Source: Candidatus Melainabacteria bacterium (GTDB lineage Bacteria; Cyanobacteriota; Vampirovibrionia; Gastranaerophilales; Gastranaerophilaceae). From it: a stretch of DNA of 64,000 nucleotides. Below the pieces are notes generated by a model that was not told the DNA's origin, searched no databases, and saw nothing but the letters and a program-made list of their open reading frames with translations. Positions 44,660 through 54,489 of this stretch are shown here, one piece after another. Every line of letters starts with the position of its first letter. The stretch's first letter is position 1. The position numbers and the translations under genes are program-made. The stretch covers positions 48,903 through 112,902 of the forward strand of contig QHMG01000009.1 in assembly GCA_003258725.1 (NCBI GenBank). Reading direction: 5' to 3'.

Positions 44660-45295
44660 ATGAAAAAAGTAAAACTAAAAGATATCGTAAATATTCAAAT
44701 GGGACTTGTTTTATCACGAGCAGGCGCAAAACAACTTGAGTTAATCAAACAAAACGTAATGGAAAAATTTTCAACAAATGAAACTTATCAATATAAAACT
44801 GTTACATTACGTTCTATTGATGAACAAGGAAATTTAGATGAAGATCAATGTGATGATTTTATCAGTAAAGATAAGTTAACAGATCGATATTTAACCGTTA
44901 AAAATGATATACTTATTAGGTTGTTCTCACCATTAAAATCATGTCTAATAAACGATTCGCAAGAAAATATTGTTGTTCCTTCTCAATTTGGCATAATAAG
45001 ATTAAACGATAATGCCAAGAATAATATTTTGCCTGAGTATTTGCAATTGGTTATGCAAAATAAGGATTTTATCAATCAAGTTGAAAAACTTGAAGAAGGT
45101 TTTCAACTGAGATCAATAAAAACAAGCTCAATAGAAAATGTTGAAATTTGCATTCCTACATTACAAAAGCAAAATAAGCTAATTGAAATTGCAAAACTCA
45201 TGAAACGGAAAGAGAATTTATTATCAAAATTATTAGAACAACAAAAAATTCAAAATGAAATAATACAAGAAAAATTAATTAAAGGAGAAATATAA
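44660..45295 (+). CDS. half-size type I restriction specificity subunit
   Basis: The protein has 211 residues. It has one target-recognition domain (MKKVKLKDIVNIQMGLVLS ... IVVPSQFGIIRLN) and one coiled-coil spacer (KLIEIAKLMKRKENLLSKLLEQQKIQNEIIQEKL). Full HsdS has two of each. Two copies could pair to form a symmetric unit or this may be a swap partner for the full HsdS at 48206. The stop overlaps the hsdM ATG (TAATG). Confidence 0.75.
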   Translation: MKKVKLKDIVNIQMGLVLSRAGAKQLELIKQNVMEKFSTNETYQYKTVTLRSIDEQGNLDEDQCDDFISKDKLTDRYLTVKNDILIRLFSPLKSCLINDSQENIVVPSQFGIIRLNDNAKNNILPEYLQLVMQNKDFINQVEKLEEGFQLRSIKTSSIENVEICIPTLQKQNKLIEIAKLMKRKENLLSKLLEQQKIQNEIIQEKLIKGEI

Positions 45296-46860
45296 TGAAA
45301 ACTACTAAATCTGATATTGAAGCAGCTTTATGGCGTGGGGCTAATACCTTCAGAGGCATAATTGATGCTGCAAATTATAAAGACTATGTTTTATCTATGT
45401 TGTTTGTTAAATATTTAAGTGACACATATACAGAAAATTTAAATGATTTAAAAGACAAATATAACGATGAAGCAAGATTGGAAAGGGCAAAGTCTCGTTT
45501 ACCTTTTGTACTCCAAGAAGAACAAACTTTCGATTACCTTTTTGATAACAGATATGATTCTGAAATAGGTCAAAAAATCAATGCAGCATTACGTGCTATT
45601 GAAGACAACAATGCACAATTACAAGGTGTATTTAGAAGCGTGGATTTTAATAGTGAAGCTAATTTAGGTAACTCAAAGCAAAAAGCTACAACATTAAGAA
45701 ATCTACTTGAAGACTTTAAACCACTTGATTTAAGACCTTCAATGATTGAAGTAAAAGAAAACCAGGTTGCTTCGGATGTTCTTGGCGATGCATTTGAATA
45801 TATGATTGGTGAATTTGCTAGTCAAGCCGGTAAAAAGGCGGGCTCTTTCTTCACTCCAATGATGGTATCAGAGTTGATGGCGCAAATTGCAAAACCCAAA
45901 TCAGGAGATAGTATTTATGACCCAACATCCGGTTCAAGTTCATTATTGATTAGAGCTGCAAAATATGCCGGAGTAAAACAAGTTGCTATCTATGGGCAAG
46001 AAATGAACGGCTCTTCTTGGTCAATGGGTAAAATGAATATGTTTATCCACGACATTATGGATGCAAAACTTGCTTGGGGTGATACATTAGCAAATCCTGC
46101 TCACCTTGATAGTGATGGGAATTTAATGAAGTTTAATGTAGTTGTTGCTAATATGCCTTTTTCTCAGGATAAGTGGGCTGAAGGATTTAACCCCGGCGGA
46201 GAAAATGACGGCAATAATAAGAATAAAGATAAGAAATTTAAAATGGAAGCAAAACTTGATCCATATAACAGATTTGACTGGGGTGTACCTCCATCCAGCA
46301 AAGGTGATTGGGCATTTTTATTACACATGATAAATAGTTTACAACCTGACGGGAGAATGGTTGCAGTAGTCCCTCATGGCGTATTGTTCAGAGGTGCATC
46401 AGAAGGTATTATCAGAAAAAGAGTTGTTGAAGAAAACTTGTTAGATGCGGTTATTGGACTTCCTGAAAACTTATTCTTCGGCACATCAATTCCGGCTTGT
46501 TTGTTGGTTATTAAAAAGAATCGTACAGATAAAAATGTTTTATTTATTGATGCATCAGGCGAAGGAAGATACATTAAAGATAAAACTCAAAACAAGTTAA
46601 CCGATAAGAACATTCAAGATATTTTAGATGCTTATGATAATAGAAAAACTATTGAGAAATTCTCACATCTTGCAACATATGACGAAATCAAGGGAAATGA
46701 GTTCAATTTAAATATTCCTCGTTATGTTGATACATTTGAAGAGGAAGAGATTATTGATATTGATGAAGTTAGAAATAATATCAAAAATATCAAAACAGAA
46801 CTCGCAGATGTTGAGAAGCAGCTAAATAAATATTTAGAAGAACTAGGTTTGGGGGTATAG
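45295..46860 (+). CDS. hsdM: type I restriction-modification DNA methyltransferase subunit
   Basis: This 521-residue N6-adenine methyltransferase has a helical N-domain (residues 1-150) and a SAM motif YDPTSGSSSLLIRA near 207. The catalytic motif IV is ANMPFSQDKW near 285, in place of the common NPPF/Y. GDWAFLLHMINSL and VVPHGVLFRG near 340-370 are HsdM hallmarks. It overlaps the half-HsdS gene by one base and is followed immediately by the RhuM gene. Confidence 0.93.
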   Translation: MKTTKSDIEAALWRGANTFRGIIDAANYKDYVLSMLFVKYLSDTYTENLNDLKDKYNDEARLERAKSRLPFVLQEEQTFDYLFDNRYDSEIGQKINAALRAIEDNNAQLQGVFRSVDFNSEANLGNSKQKATTLRNLLEDFKPLDLRPSMIEVKENQVASDVLGDAFEYMIGEFASQAGKKAGSFFTPMMVSELMAQIAKPKSGDSIYDPTSGSSSLLIRAAKYAGVKQVAIYGQEMNGSSWSMGKMNMFIHDIMDAKLAWGDTLANPAHLDSDGNLMKFNVVVANMPFSQDKWAEGFNPGGENDGNNKNKDKKFKMEAKLDPYNRFDWGVPPSSKGDWAFLLHMINSLQPDGRMVAVVPHGVLFRGASEGIIRKRVVEENLLDAVIGLPENLFFGTSIPACLLVIKKNRTDKNVLFIDASGEGRYIKDKTQNKLTDKNIQDILDAYDNRKTIEKFSHLATYDEIKGNEFNLNIPRYVDTFEEEEIIDIDEVRNNIKNIKTELADVEKQLNKYLEELGLGV

Positions 46861-47892
46861 ATGGAAGACGACAAAGAAGAATTAATTATATACGAGACAC
46901 CAAATGGCAAACTTGATATACAACTTGACCTAGAAAATGAAACAATTTGGTTGACTCAAAGACTCATTGCACAATTGTTTGAATGTTCTACTGATAATGT
47001 CGGAGTGCATTTAAAAAATATATATGAATCTGGAGAATTAGAGGAAAATCGAACTACCGAATTTTTCTCGGTAGTTCAAAAAGAAGGAAACAGAAATGTT
47101 AACAGAGAAATTAAACACTATAATTTGGATGCTATTATTTCTGTCGGTTATAGGGTAAATTCAACAAAAGCAACAAAATTTAGACAATGGGCTACCCAAA
47201 CATTAAAAGAATATATAATTAAAGGTTTTGTTCTCAATACCGAAAGATTAAAAAATCCTGGTGGATGGGATTATTTTGATGAACTTCTTGAAAAAATCAG
47301 AGAAATTCGTGCAAGCGAAAAAAGATTTTATCAAAAAGTCCGTGATTTATTTGCTTTAAGTGTAGACTATAAAGATGACATTAAAGCCTCAAATGACTTT
47401 TTTGCCGAAGTTCAAAACAAACTTTTGCATGCAGTTACAAATAATACCGCAGCAGAAATAATAGTAAATCGTGCGGATGCTACTAAACCAAATATGAACC
47501 TTACAAATTGGAGTGGTTCAAGGGTTCGTAAGCAAGATGTAATAATAGCCAAAAATTATCTTCAACAAAATGAAATCAAAGAGTTAGACAGACTTGTTTC
47601 AATGTTTTTGGACTATGCTGAAAATCAAGCTCAAAGAAGAAGACAACTATCTATGAGTGATTGGAAAGAAAAAGTTGATGGCTTCTTAAACTTTAATGAT
47701 TACGAAATTTTAAAAGGCAAAGGTGCAATTTCAAGAAAACAAGCTAACGAAATTGCTAAAAAACGTTATCTTGAATTTGACGAAGCACGTAAAAAACAAG
47801 AAGCATTAGAAGCTGATGCGGAAGATTTAAAAGAATTAGAAACTATTGAGCATGAAATGATTGCGGAAAAGAAACTAGGAAGGAATAAATAA
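46861..47892 (+). CDS. rhuM: RhuM-family protein inside the RM operon
   Basis: This 343-residue protein begins directly after the hsdM stop. ETIWLTQRLIAQLFECSTDNVGVHLKNIYESGEL...TTEFFSVVQKEG and REIKHYNLDAIISVGYRVNSTKATKFRQWATQTLKEYI match the RhuM/YfiR-like family found in pathogenicity and defence islands. RhuM proteins are often next to type I RM genes, but their biochemical role is unknown. The stop overlaps the DUF4160 gene start by one base. Confidence 0.85.
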   Translation: MEDDKEELIIYETPNGKLDIQLDLENETIWLTQRLIAQLFECSTDNVGVHLKNIYESGELEENRTTEFFSVVQKEGNRNVNREIKHYNLDAIISVGYRVNSTKATKFRQWATQTLKEYIIKGFVLNTERLKNPGGWDYFDELLEKIREIRASEKRFYQKVRDLFALSVDYKDDIKASNDFFAEVQNKLLHAVTNNTAAEIIVNRADATKPNMNLTNWSGSRVRKQDVIIAKNYLQQNEIKELDRLVSMFLDYAENQAQRRRQLSMSDWKEKVDGFLNFNDYEILKGKGAISRKQANEIAKKRYLEFDEARKKQEALEADAEDLKELETIEHEMIAEKKLGRNK

Positions 47893-48203
47893 TGGATAGT
47901 GAAATAGAAATTCAAGAATTAAGTAAAATAGCAACAACTATATGGAATTCAATGCCACATTTTATGGGTGAAGAGCGAATTGGAAACCCTAATGGATTGA
48001 ATGTATTTATTAATGCAAATGACCATAATCCTCCACATTTTCATGTTATGGGCGGAGGTGTTGATGCTTGCTTTTTAGTGTCTGATGGAGCTTTAATCAA
48101 AGGTAATCCAAACAATTCGACAGTGAAAATAGTTAATAAATTTTATTCGCAAAATAAAGATAAAATACAACAAATTTCAGACAAATATCGCAAAAAGAGA
48201 TAA
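47892..48203 (+). CDS. DUF4160-type small protein
   Basis: This 103-residue protein has the DUF4160 signature NANDHNPPHFHVMGGG near residues 47-62, with a His-rich motif. The family is usually paired with DUF2442 proteins in presumed toxin-antitoxin pairs. No DUF2442 partner is present, so its role inside this operon is open. It is translationally coupled to RhuM and 3 bases from hsdS. Confidence 0.75.
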   Translation: MDSEIEIQELSKIATTIWNSMPHFMGEERIGNPNGLNVFINANDHNPPHFHVMGGGVDACFLVSDGALIKGNPNNSTVKIVNKFYSQNKDKIQQISDKYRKKR

Positions 48204-48205
48204 TT

Positions 48206-49453
48206 ATGAACAAAAAACAAGAAATTAAAAATAGAATAGATTTGATAAATAAAGGTGAAGTTCTTGAAGGATATAAAAAACGTTTTGGATACATCGTGCC
48301 AAACGATTGGGATATTGTACCTATAAAAAAGGTTGTTACGCAGGTTCACAGAAGTGTAGATAAACCAAACGAACCATATTATCGCTTAAGCGTAAGAAGT
48401 CACGCAAAAGGAACTTTTCATTCGTTTGTTGAAGATCCTGAAACAGTTGCAATGGAAGAGTTATATAAAGTTAAAGAAAATGACCTAATTGTTAATATCA
48501 CTTTTGCATGGGAACATGCTATTGCAATTGTAAAAAAAGAAGATGATGGATTATTAGTATCGCATCGTTTCCCAACATACGAATTTAATAACAACGTTTG
48601 CGTTAAATTTTATGAAAATATTATCAAATTTCCTAGAATAAAAAAGATGCTTGGAGATATGTCTCCAGGTGGAGCGGGTCGTAATAGAGTATTAAATCAA
48701 ACTGACTTTTATAATAAACTTTACGTGCCTTATACAAGCAAAAAAGAGCAAGAAAAAATTGCTGAGATTTTAAGCTGTTGCGATAAGGTTATTGAATTAA
48801 AAGAAAATTTGCTTATAGAAAAGAAACAAGAAAAAAAATATTTAATGCAAAAATTATATACCCCGAAAATAGATTGGATAAAATGTTCTGTTAGTAAATT
48901 TGGAAATGTTGTTACAGGTAATACTCCCAGTACAGATATAAAAGAATATTATGGCACAGAGTATCCTTGGATAACACCTAGTGATATAAACTCTAATAAA
49001 TATATTTACAAAGGTGATAGAAACCTATCAAATATAGGCATAACTAAGGCAAGGTTATTGCCAAAAGATTCTGTATTGGTAACTTGCATTGCAAGTATTG
49101 GTAAAAATGCTATTTTAAAAGTAAAAGGTAGTTGTAATCAACAAATAAACGCAATTATTCCAAATGACAGCATGAGTGCAGATTTTATATACTATTTAAT
49201 TGAAAATAATACATTGTTGTTAAAAAAATATGCTGGAACAAGTGCTACATCAATTATAAACAAAGACACTTTTGAAAATTTAGTTTTTAAAATACCTAAT
49301 AATAAACAGGAACAAATAAAAATAGCAGAAATTCTTTCACAATTTGATAAAGAAATTGAATTACTAGAACAAGAACTTGAGCAATATAAACAGCTTAAAA
49401 AATCGCTCTCGCAATTACTTTTAACCGGAATTGTAAGGGTTAATGAGGTGTAA
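48206..49453 (+). CDS. hsdS: type I restriction specificity subunit
   Basis: This 415-residue protein has two recognition domains (about 20-170 and 215-370). Each is followed by a spacer helix: KEQEKIAEILSCCDKVIELKENLL and QIKIAEILSQFDKEIELLEQELEQYKQLKKSLSQLLL. Typical TRD motifs are PYTSKKEQEKI and NTPSTDIKEYYGTEYPWITPSDI. It fixes the bipartite DNA target for HsdM and HsdR. The first half differs from the second, as in ordinary HsdS. Confidence 0.92.
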   Translation: MNKKQEIKNRIDLINKGEVLEGYKKRFGYIVPNDWDIVPIKKVVTQVHRSVDKPNEPYYRLSVRSHAKGTFHSFVEDPETVAMEELYKVKENDLIVNITFAWEHAIAIVKKEDDGLLVSHRFPTYEFNNNVCVKFYENIIKFPRIKKMLGDMSPGGAGRNRVLNQTDFYNKLYVPYTSKKEQEKIAEILSCCDKVIELKENLLIEKKQEKKYLMQKLYTPKIDWIKCSVSKFGNVVTGNTPSTDIKEYYGTEYPWITPSDINSNKYIYKGDRNLSNIGITKARLLPKDSVLVTCIASIGKNAILKVKGSCNQQINAIIPNDSMSADFIYYLIENNTLLLKKYAGTSATSIINKDTFENLVFKIPNNKQEQIKIAEILSQFDKEIELLEQELEQYKQLKKSLSQLLLTGIVRVNEV

Positions 49454-49454
49454 A

Positions 49455-50405
49455 ATGAAAACGGATGTTTATTTTGCTAAAAAAGACGGAGGTTTAATAA
49501 TTGCATATCGAAATGCAAAAAAACAAAATGTTTTTATGCAAATAATGAGAGCAAATTATGCTCCGGCAATAGATTCTTTAATGATATGTGATGATAATTA
49601 TAATATTGAAAAAGTTATTCAATATGCTTATGAATATTCGATTATTAAAAAAGAAAATCTAGAAATTGGAGTTAAATATAAACATATTTGGAAACCTTTA
49701 ATGGGAAATAATATCGAAGAAGAATTAAATTTCTCTATTCCAGAGGCATATAGAGCCAAAAGGGATTTAGGTATTTTAGTTCAAAAATTGCAAGAACTAT
49801 TACTTTATGTTGAACCATCTAGTGATGGTTTAAAAGCATATAGCCATAAGGCAAGAGAATTATTATTTTTAGCTTGCTCTGATCTTGAATGTAGTTTGAA
49901 AAAATATAATTTTGGCAAAAATAAAAGCACCCAAAATTATGTTGAATTATTAAAATATATTGATTTGTCAAAATATAAATTATCTTTAGTTGGATATGCA
50001 AATCCATATAAATGTTGTCCTTTTGAGAATTGGAAAGAAATTGAACCAACAAAATCAATTTATTGGTATGATTCATATAATAAAATTAAGCATAACATTG
50101 ATGAAAACTTTCATTTAGCAACATTGGAAAATTGCATTAACGCAATAGCAGCAAACATTATTTTATTTGCTGTACGATACTCTCCACGATATCTATATGA
50201 AAAAGATGATGTTTGTTCAAATTTAATTAGAAGTTCACTTGATTATAGAATTGAAAATTCAGAAGACTTTTATATACCGATTATTGAAGGGGAAAGAAGT
50301 TATTCTGGATGTTATTCTAAATCTTTCCCATTTCATAATGGCGAAGTAATAGAAAATATATACGATCAATGGAAAATATTACCATTTGTAGAAATAAATT
50401 TGTAA
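49455..50405 (+). CDS. unidentified RM-operon protein with HEPN-like motif
   Basis: The protein has 316 residues. ATG 49455 is chosen because GAGG lies 5-8 bases upstream; ATG 49443 is also in frame. The first 100 residues look beta-rich. The rest is helical and contains WYDSYNKIKHNIDENFHLATLENCINAIAANI, which resembles the RNase-type KxKHx motif region of HEPN-like proteins. This is a weak motif match. It sits between hsdS and hsdR, so it may be an accessory toxin or effector of the RM system. I do not recognise a named family. Confidence 0.6.
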   Translation: MKTDVYFAKKDGGLIIAYRNAKKQNVFMQIMRANYAPAIDSLMICDDNYNIEKVIQYAYEYSIIKKENLEIGVKYKHIWKPLMGNNIEEELNFSIPEAYRAKRDLGILVQKLQELLLYVEPSSDGLKAYSHKARELLFLACSDLECSLKKYNFGKNKSTQNYVELLKYIDLSKYKLSLVGYANPYKCCPFENWKEIEPTKSIYWYDSYNKIKHNIDENFHLATLENCINAIAANIILFAVRYSPRYLYEKDDVCSNLIRSSLDYRIENSEDFYIPIIEGERSYSGCYSKSFPFHNGEVIENIYDQWKILPFVEINL

Positions 50406-50420
50406 AATAAGGGTGTAAAT

Positions 50421-53400
50421 ATGACATTAAATTATTATCAACATAACGAAAGACCTGAAAGCCAAGAACCTGCAATTAAATTGCTTGAAAAACTGGGTTG
50501 GATTTATATATCTCCAACCGAAGCTGAAAAACAACGAGGCAGTTTATACAATGTTATCTTAAAAGATGACTTAATGAACTTTTTAAAAAGTCAAAGATAT
50601 GACTACAAAGGAGAAAAATTCCAATTTTCTTCAAGCAATATCGCTCGTGCGATTTCAGATATTGACGTTCCGCTTCAATCGGGTTTAATGAAAACATCAA
50701 AAGAAATCTATGATCTTTTAATTTATGGAAAAAGTTATGAAGAAGATTTGTACGATGGAGGAAAATCTTCTTTTGATTTAAAATTTATAGACTGGAAACA
50801 TCCTGAAAACAATATTTTAAGAGTTACAGAAGAATTTTCTGTTCAAAAATTGGATCGTTCTAAAAGACGACCTGATATTATTTTAACTGTTAATGGAATC
50901 CCACTAGTTGTAATAGAATGCAAAAAATCAGCCGTAAGTATTGATGAAGGCATTAAACAAAATATTAAAAACTGGAAAACAGACGAAATCCCTCACTTAT
51001 TTAAATTTGCACAACTTGTAATTGCAATGAACCCTCATAGTTTTAAATATGGAACCTGCGGTACAAAGTTTGAATATTTTGTTCCTTGGAAAGAAAAAAA
51101 TACCGGTTGGATGAATGAACAACTAGATAAATATATTCAAGATAGGGTACCCAAAGAACAAGATAAAAGTATTATTGCACTACTGACACCAGAAAGATTA
51201 TTTGAGATAATACAATACTTTACGCTTTATGATAACAATGTAAAAAAAGTTGCCCGCTATCAACAATTTTTTGGAATTCAAAAAGCCATTGAACGTGTTA
51301 CTTTAAACGATAATAAAGGTACGCATAATGGTGTAATTTGGCATACTCAAGGTAGTGGTAAATCTTTAACAATGGTAATGCTAGTCAAGAAGATTATTGC
51401 GATATCTCAAGAAGAGGATTCTGAGATTAAAAATCCTAGATTTGTACTTGTTAATGACAGAATAAATTTGGATAAACAGTTAAGAGATAATTTTTCTAAC
51501 ACTCAAATGAGCCCGGCTAGAGCAAAAACCGGAAAAGGTTTAATAGATCTATTAAAAGACGAAGGCGAAACTCTTATAACAGCGGTTATTCATAAATTTG
51601 AAAAAGCAGCAAAACAAAAAACGAAGCTTAATGATAAAAATATTTTTATCTTGATTGATGAATGTCATAGAACTCAAAGTGGTAATTTCCATAACTTTAT
51701 GACAGATGTTTTACCAAATGCAGTTAAGATTGGTTTTACTGGAACGCCTTTATTAAAATCAGAGAAACAAAATACATATAAACGTATCGGACCATTAATT
51801 GATAGTTATCCAATAAATAAGGCAGAAGAAGATAAAGTTATTGTTCCGCTTGTTTATGAAGGACGTAAAATTCCACAAAAAACTACCAGTAATGCAATTG
51901 ACCAATATTTAGAACAATGTTTAATTGGTCTAACAGAAATGCAACAGGAAGATTTAAAAAGAAAATATAGTCGTTTTGCAAGTATAGCACCAACTATGCC
52001 AAGGTTAACTTGTCTTGCATATGCAATAAAACAACACTATGAACGATATATTAAGCCGAACGGATTTAAAGCAATGATTGCTGAATCTTCAAGAGTAAGT
52101 GCTATTGAATTACACAAGCTTTTAAGAAGTTTAGGTATTAAAACTGCTGTTGTAATATCACCAGAATCAAAAGCTGAAGGAGAAGATTTAGATAATAATG
52201 ATAAAGATAAAATTGCGAACTTCTTCAAAGCAGAAATTGAACCATTATACGGTCAGAACTACGAAGCATACGAAGACTGGGCAAAAAATAGTTTTACAGA
52301 TGGCGAAGACATTGACATACTAATAGTTAAAGATAAATTATTAACCGGATTCGATGCTCCAATTGCACAAGTTTTATATATAGACAAATCGATGAAAACA
52401 CATAATTTATTACAAGCTATTGCTCGTGTAAATCGTGTATTCCCGGGAAAAAAGAATGGTAGAATAGTGGATTTCTATGGAATATTTGAAAACCTAACTT
52501 CTGCGATGGATTTATATACAGATAAAGAATCAGGCATGAATGAATATGATCAAGACGATATTCAAAAAACAATCTATGGACCCGAAGATATTAAGAAAGA
52601 ATTATATTCTAATCATAGCGAAGTAATGAAATTCTTTGACGGTCACAATACAAATGATACGGAAGAAATTCAATTACTATTTAAAGATGAAGAAACAAGA
52701 AAAGATTTTTATGAAAAATTACTTAATTTTTCTAATTCGTTAGATACAGCCATAAGTAATTATAATGTATATGAAGGAATCGGGATTGATGAAATTCAAA
52801 AATTACAAAAAGATTATGTATATTTGCAAAAACTTAGAAGTGGAATAAAACTAAGATTTGGTGAAACTGTTGATTTTTCAGTATATGAATCATCTATAAA
52901 GAATTTGTTGAATCAATTTGTTTCTGCCGAAGCAGATGAAATAGTTATAAATCCATTGTACCTATTAGATAAAGAGACAATGGGAAAAGAACTCGATAAA
53001 CTTCCATCCAAAAGAGCTAAAGCAGAAGCTATGATGAGCAATATATCTACAAGTTTATCGGAAAATAGAGACAAAGATCCTATTTTATATATGACATTTA
53101 GAGAAAGACTTGACCAAACCATTGCTGAATACAACAGATCAAGAAATGAAGAAGCATATTTAGCACAAATGCAAGATTTAGAAAAAGATTACGAAAAAGG
53201 CTTTGTTGGGAATAAATATCCTACAATAATTTCAGATGACGATGAATCAAAGGGATTCTATGGTAATCTTAAATTAGAATTTGAACAAATAATAAAAATT
53301 AACGAAAATGATGAAATAGACAATCAACTTGGTAAATTAGCAATATCAATAAAAAATACTTTTAGAAATTCACAAAAACCAGGTTGGCAATACAATACAG

Positions 53401-53537
53401 TTCTAATAAATAATATTAAACAAGAGATCGAAGACAACATATTTGATTTTCTTGATGATAATAGTATAAATTTGCCAATGGATAAATTGGACAAAATCGA
53501 AGAAGATATATTAATGACAGCAAAGAGTATATTCTAA
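50421..53537 (+). CDS. hsdR: type I restriction endonuclease R subunit
   Basis: This 1038-residue protein cuts and translocates DNA. The N-terminal PD-(D/E)xK nuclease has RRPDIILTVNG...PLVVIECKKS near residues 150-168. Motor motifs are HTQGSGKSLTMVM (Walker A, near 310), LIDECHRTQSGNF (DEAD-type box, near 412), GFTGTPLL (motif III) and LLQAIARVNRVFPGK (motif VI). A helical C-domain contacts HsdM/S. All catalytic parts look intact. RBS AAGGGTG. It overlaps the next gene by one base. Confidence 0.95.
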   Translation: MTLNYYQHNERPESQEPAIKLLEKLGWIYISPTEAEKQRGSLYNVILKDDLMNFLKSQRYDYKGEKFQFSSSNIARAISDIDVPLQSGLMKTSKEIYDLLIYGKSYEEDLYDGGKSSFDLKFIDWKHPENNILRVTEEFSVQKLDRSKRRPDIILTVNGIPLVVIECKKSAVSIDEGIKQNIKNWKTDEIPHLFKFAQLVIAMNPHSFKYGTCGTKFEYFVPWKEKNTGWMNEQLDKYIQDRVPKEQDKSIIALLTPERLFEIIQYFTLYDNNVKKVARYQQFFGIQKAIERVTLNDNKGTHNGVIWHTQGSGKSLTMVMLVKKIIAISQEEDSEIKNPRFVLVNDRINLDKQLRDNFSNTQMSPARAKTGKGLIDLLKDEGETLITAVIHKFEKAAKQKTKLNDKNIFILIDECHRTQSGNFHNFMTDVLPNAVKIGFTGTPLLKSEKQNTYKRIGPLIDSYPINKAEEDKVIVPLVYEGRKIPQKTTSNAIDQYLEQCLIGLTEMQQEDLKRKYSRFASIAPTMPRLTCLAYAIKQHYERYIKPNGFKAMIAESSRVSAIELHKLLRSLGIKTAVVISPESKAEGEDLDNNDKDKIANFFKAEIEPLYGQNYEAYEDWAKNSFTDGEDIDILIVKDKLLTGFDAPIAQVLYIDKSMKTHNLLQAIARVNRVFPGKKNGRIVDFYGIFENLTSAMDLYTDKESGMNEYDQDDIQKTIYGPEDIKKELYSNHSEVMKFFDGHNTNDTEEIQLLFKDEETRKDFYEKLLNFSNSLDTAISNYNVYEGIGIDEIQKLQKDYVYLQKLRSGIKLRFGETVDFSVYESSIKNLLNQFVSAEADEIVINPLYLLDKETMGKELDKLPSKRAKAEAMMSNISTSLSENRDKDPILYMTFRERLDQTIAEYNRSRNEEAYLAQMQDLEKDYEKGFVGNKYPTIISDDDESKGFYGNLKLEFEQIIKINENDEIDNQLGKLAISIKNTFRNSQKPGWQYNTVLINNIKQEIEDNIFDFLDDNSINLPMDKLDKIEEDILMTAKSIF

Positions 53538-54244
53538 TGAAAAGTTATTATTTATTAAAAGAAAAGCAAGGATTTTTAATTAACGTAGAACGTAAAAAAG
53601 TAAAAAACTACAATATTAGAATTCTTCCGGATAACAAAATTAATTGTTCGGTACCAATTGATTGTTCTGACGAAGATATTTCAAAATTCTTGAAAGAAAA
53701 AGAAAATTGGATATTTAAACATAATATTAAACAAGTAAAGTTACAGGCGATTCAAAATAAGAATATTTTAAAACAAGGTGGCTGCGTAAAAATACTTGGT
53801 CATTCTTATATGGTAAATATTAAAAATGCAAAACAAAATAATATAGAGTTAAACGATAAAGAAATAATTTTTTATATTAAAAACTCTAGTTACAGTCTTG
53901 AAAAGAAGTATGAAGAATTTTCAAGAAAAGAAATGAAAAATCTTTATCAAAATATATTGGATAAATATTCTCCAATAATCAGAAAACATGGAAAAATTAA
54001 ACCAAATATAAATATAAGAAAAATGAAACAATGTTGGGGTACAAGCAATCCTGAAAATAACACTATAACTATAAATGAGTATTTATATATGGCTCCAAAA
54101 TATTGCATTGAATATGTAATTTTACATGAAATTACCCATTTCTTATATCCATTTCATAATAAATCTTTTTATAATTTTATTAGTGTCCATATGCCAGATT
54201 GGCAAGATAGGAAAAAGAAATTAAATATTGAATTTAGTGTATAA
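53537..54244 (+). CDS. YgjP-like (DUF45) zinc metalloprotease
   Basis: This 235-residue protein has CIEYVILHEITHFLYPFHNKSFYNF with the HEITH zinc motif and a third ligand downstream. MKQCWGTSNPENNTITINEYL is the SprT/YgjP family strand. YgjP-type genes are commonly found beside type I RM genes, but their function is unclear. Its start overlaps hsdR by one base, so it is the last gene of the operon. Confidence 0.88.
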   Translation: MKSYYLLKEKQGFLINVERKKVKNYNIRILPDNKINCSVPIDCSDEDISKFLKEKENWIFKHNIKQVKLQAIQNKNILKQGGCVKILGHSYMVNIKNAKQNNIELNDKEIIFYIKNSSYSLEKKYEEFSRKEMKNLYQNILDKYSPIIRKHGKIKPNINIRKMKQCWGTSNPENNTITINEYLYMAPKYCIEYVILHEITHFLYPFHNKSFYNFISVHMPDWQDRKKKLNIEFSV

Positions 54245-54297
54245 CTTGATTTTATTCTGACTTTGAGTGATGAATACGACACAATAAAGGAGGTCGT

Positions 54298-54489
54298 ATG
54301 GAAAAAGTCGGATCTAACATTACTTCAAAGGAGTTTAAGTAACAAAGCAAATGGTCGAAAAATATTTATAGCACAGCTGTTGTTGATTATTGAGTGGCAA
54401 ATCAACCAGAGGTTAAAGAATGTTACAATCTTGCACCGATAATTAAGTACTTGCACAATGATGCAGATGTATTGAATGCATTTTTGTGA
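54298..54489 (+). pseudogene. small gene remnant with several in-frame stops
   Basis: A strong AGGAGG ribosome site precedes ATG 54298. The frame reads MEKVGSNITSKEFK, then TAA (54340), then QSKWSKNIYSTAVVDY, then TGA (54391). It continues VANQPEVKECYNLAPIIKYLHNDADVLNAFL and ends with TGA (54487). The amino-acid composition stays protein-like past both stops, so this looks like a decayed gene of about 63 residues. CCGTTTAAA direct repeats follow near 54513-54530. No other feature is seen in the gap 54245-54633. Confidence 0.65.

Noticed and set aside
54298..54489. TGA read as Trp
   Set aside because: A TAA also interrupts the same frame, and all intact genes use TGG with no internal TGA, so decay is simpler than recoding.
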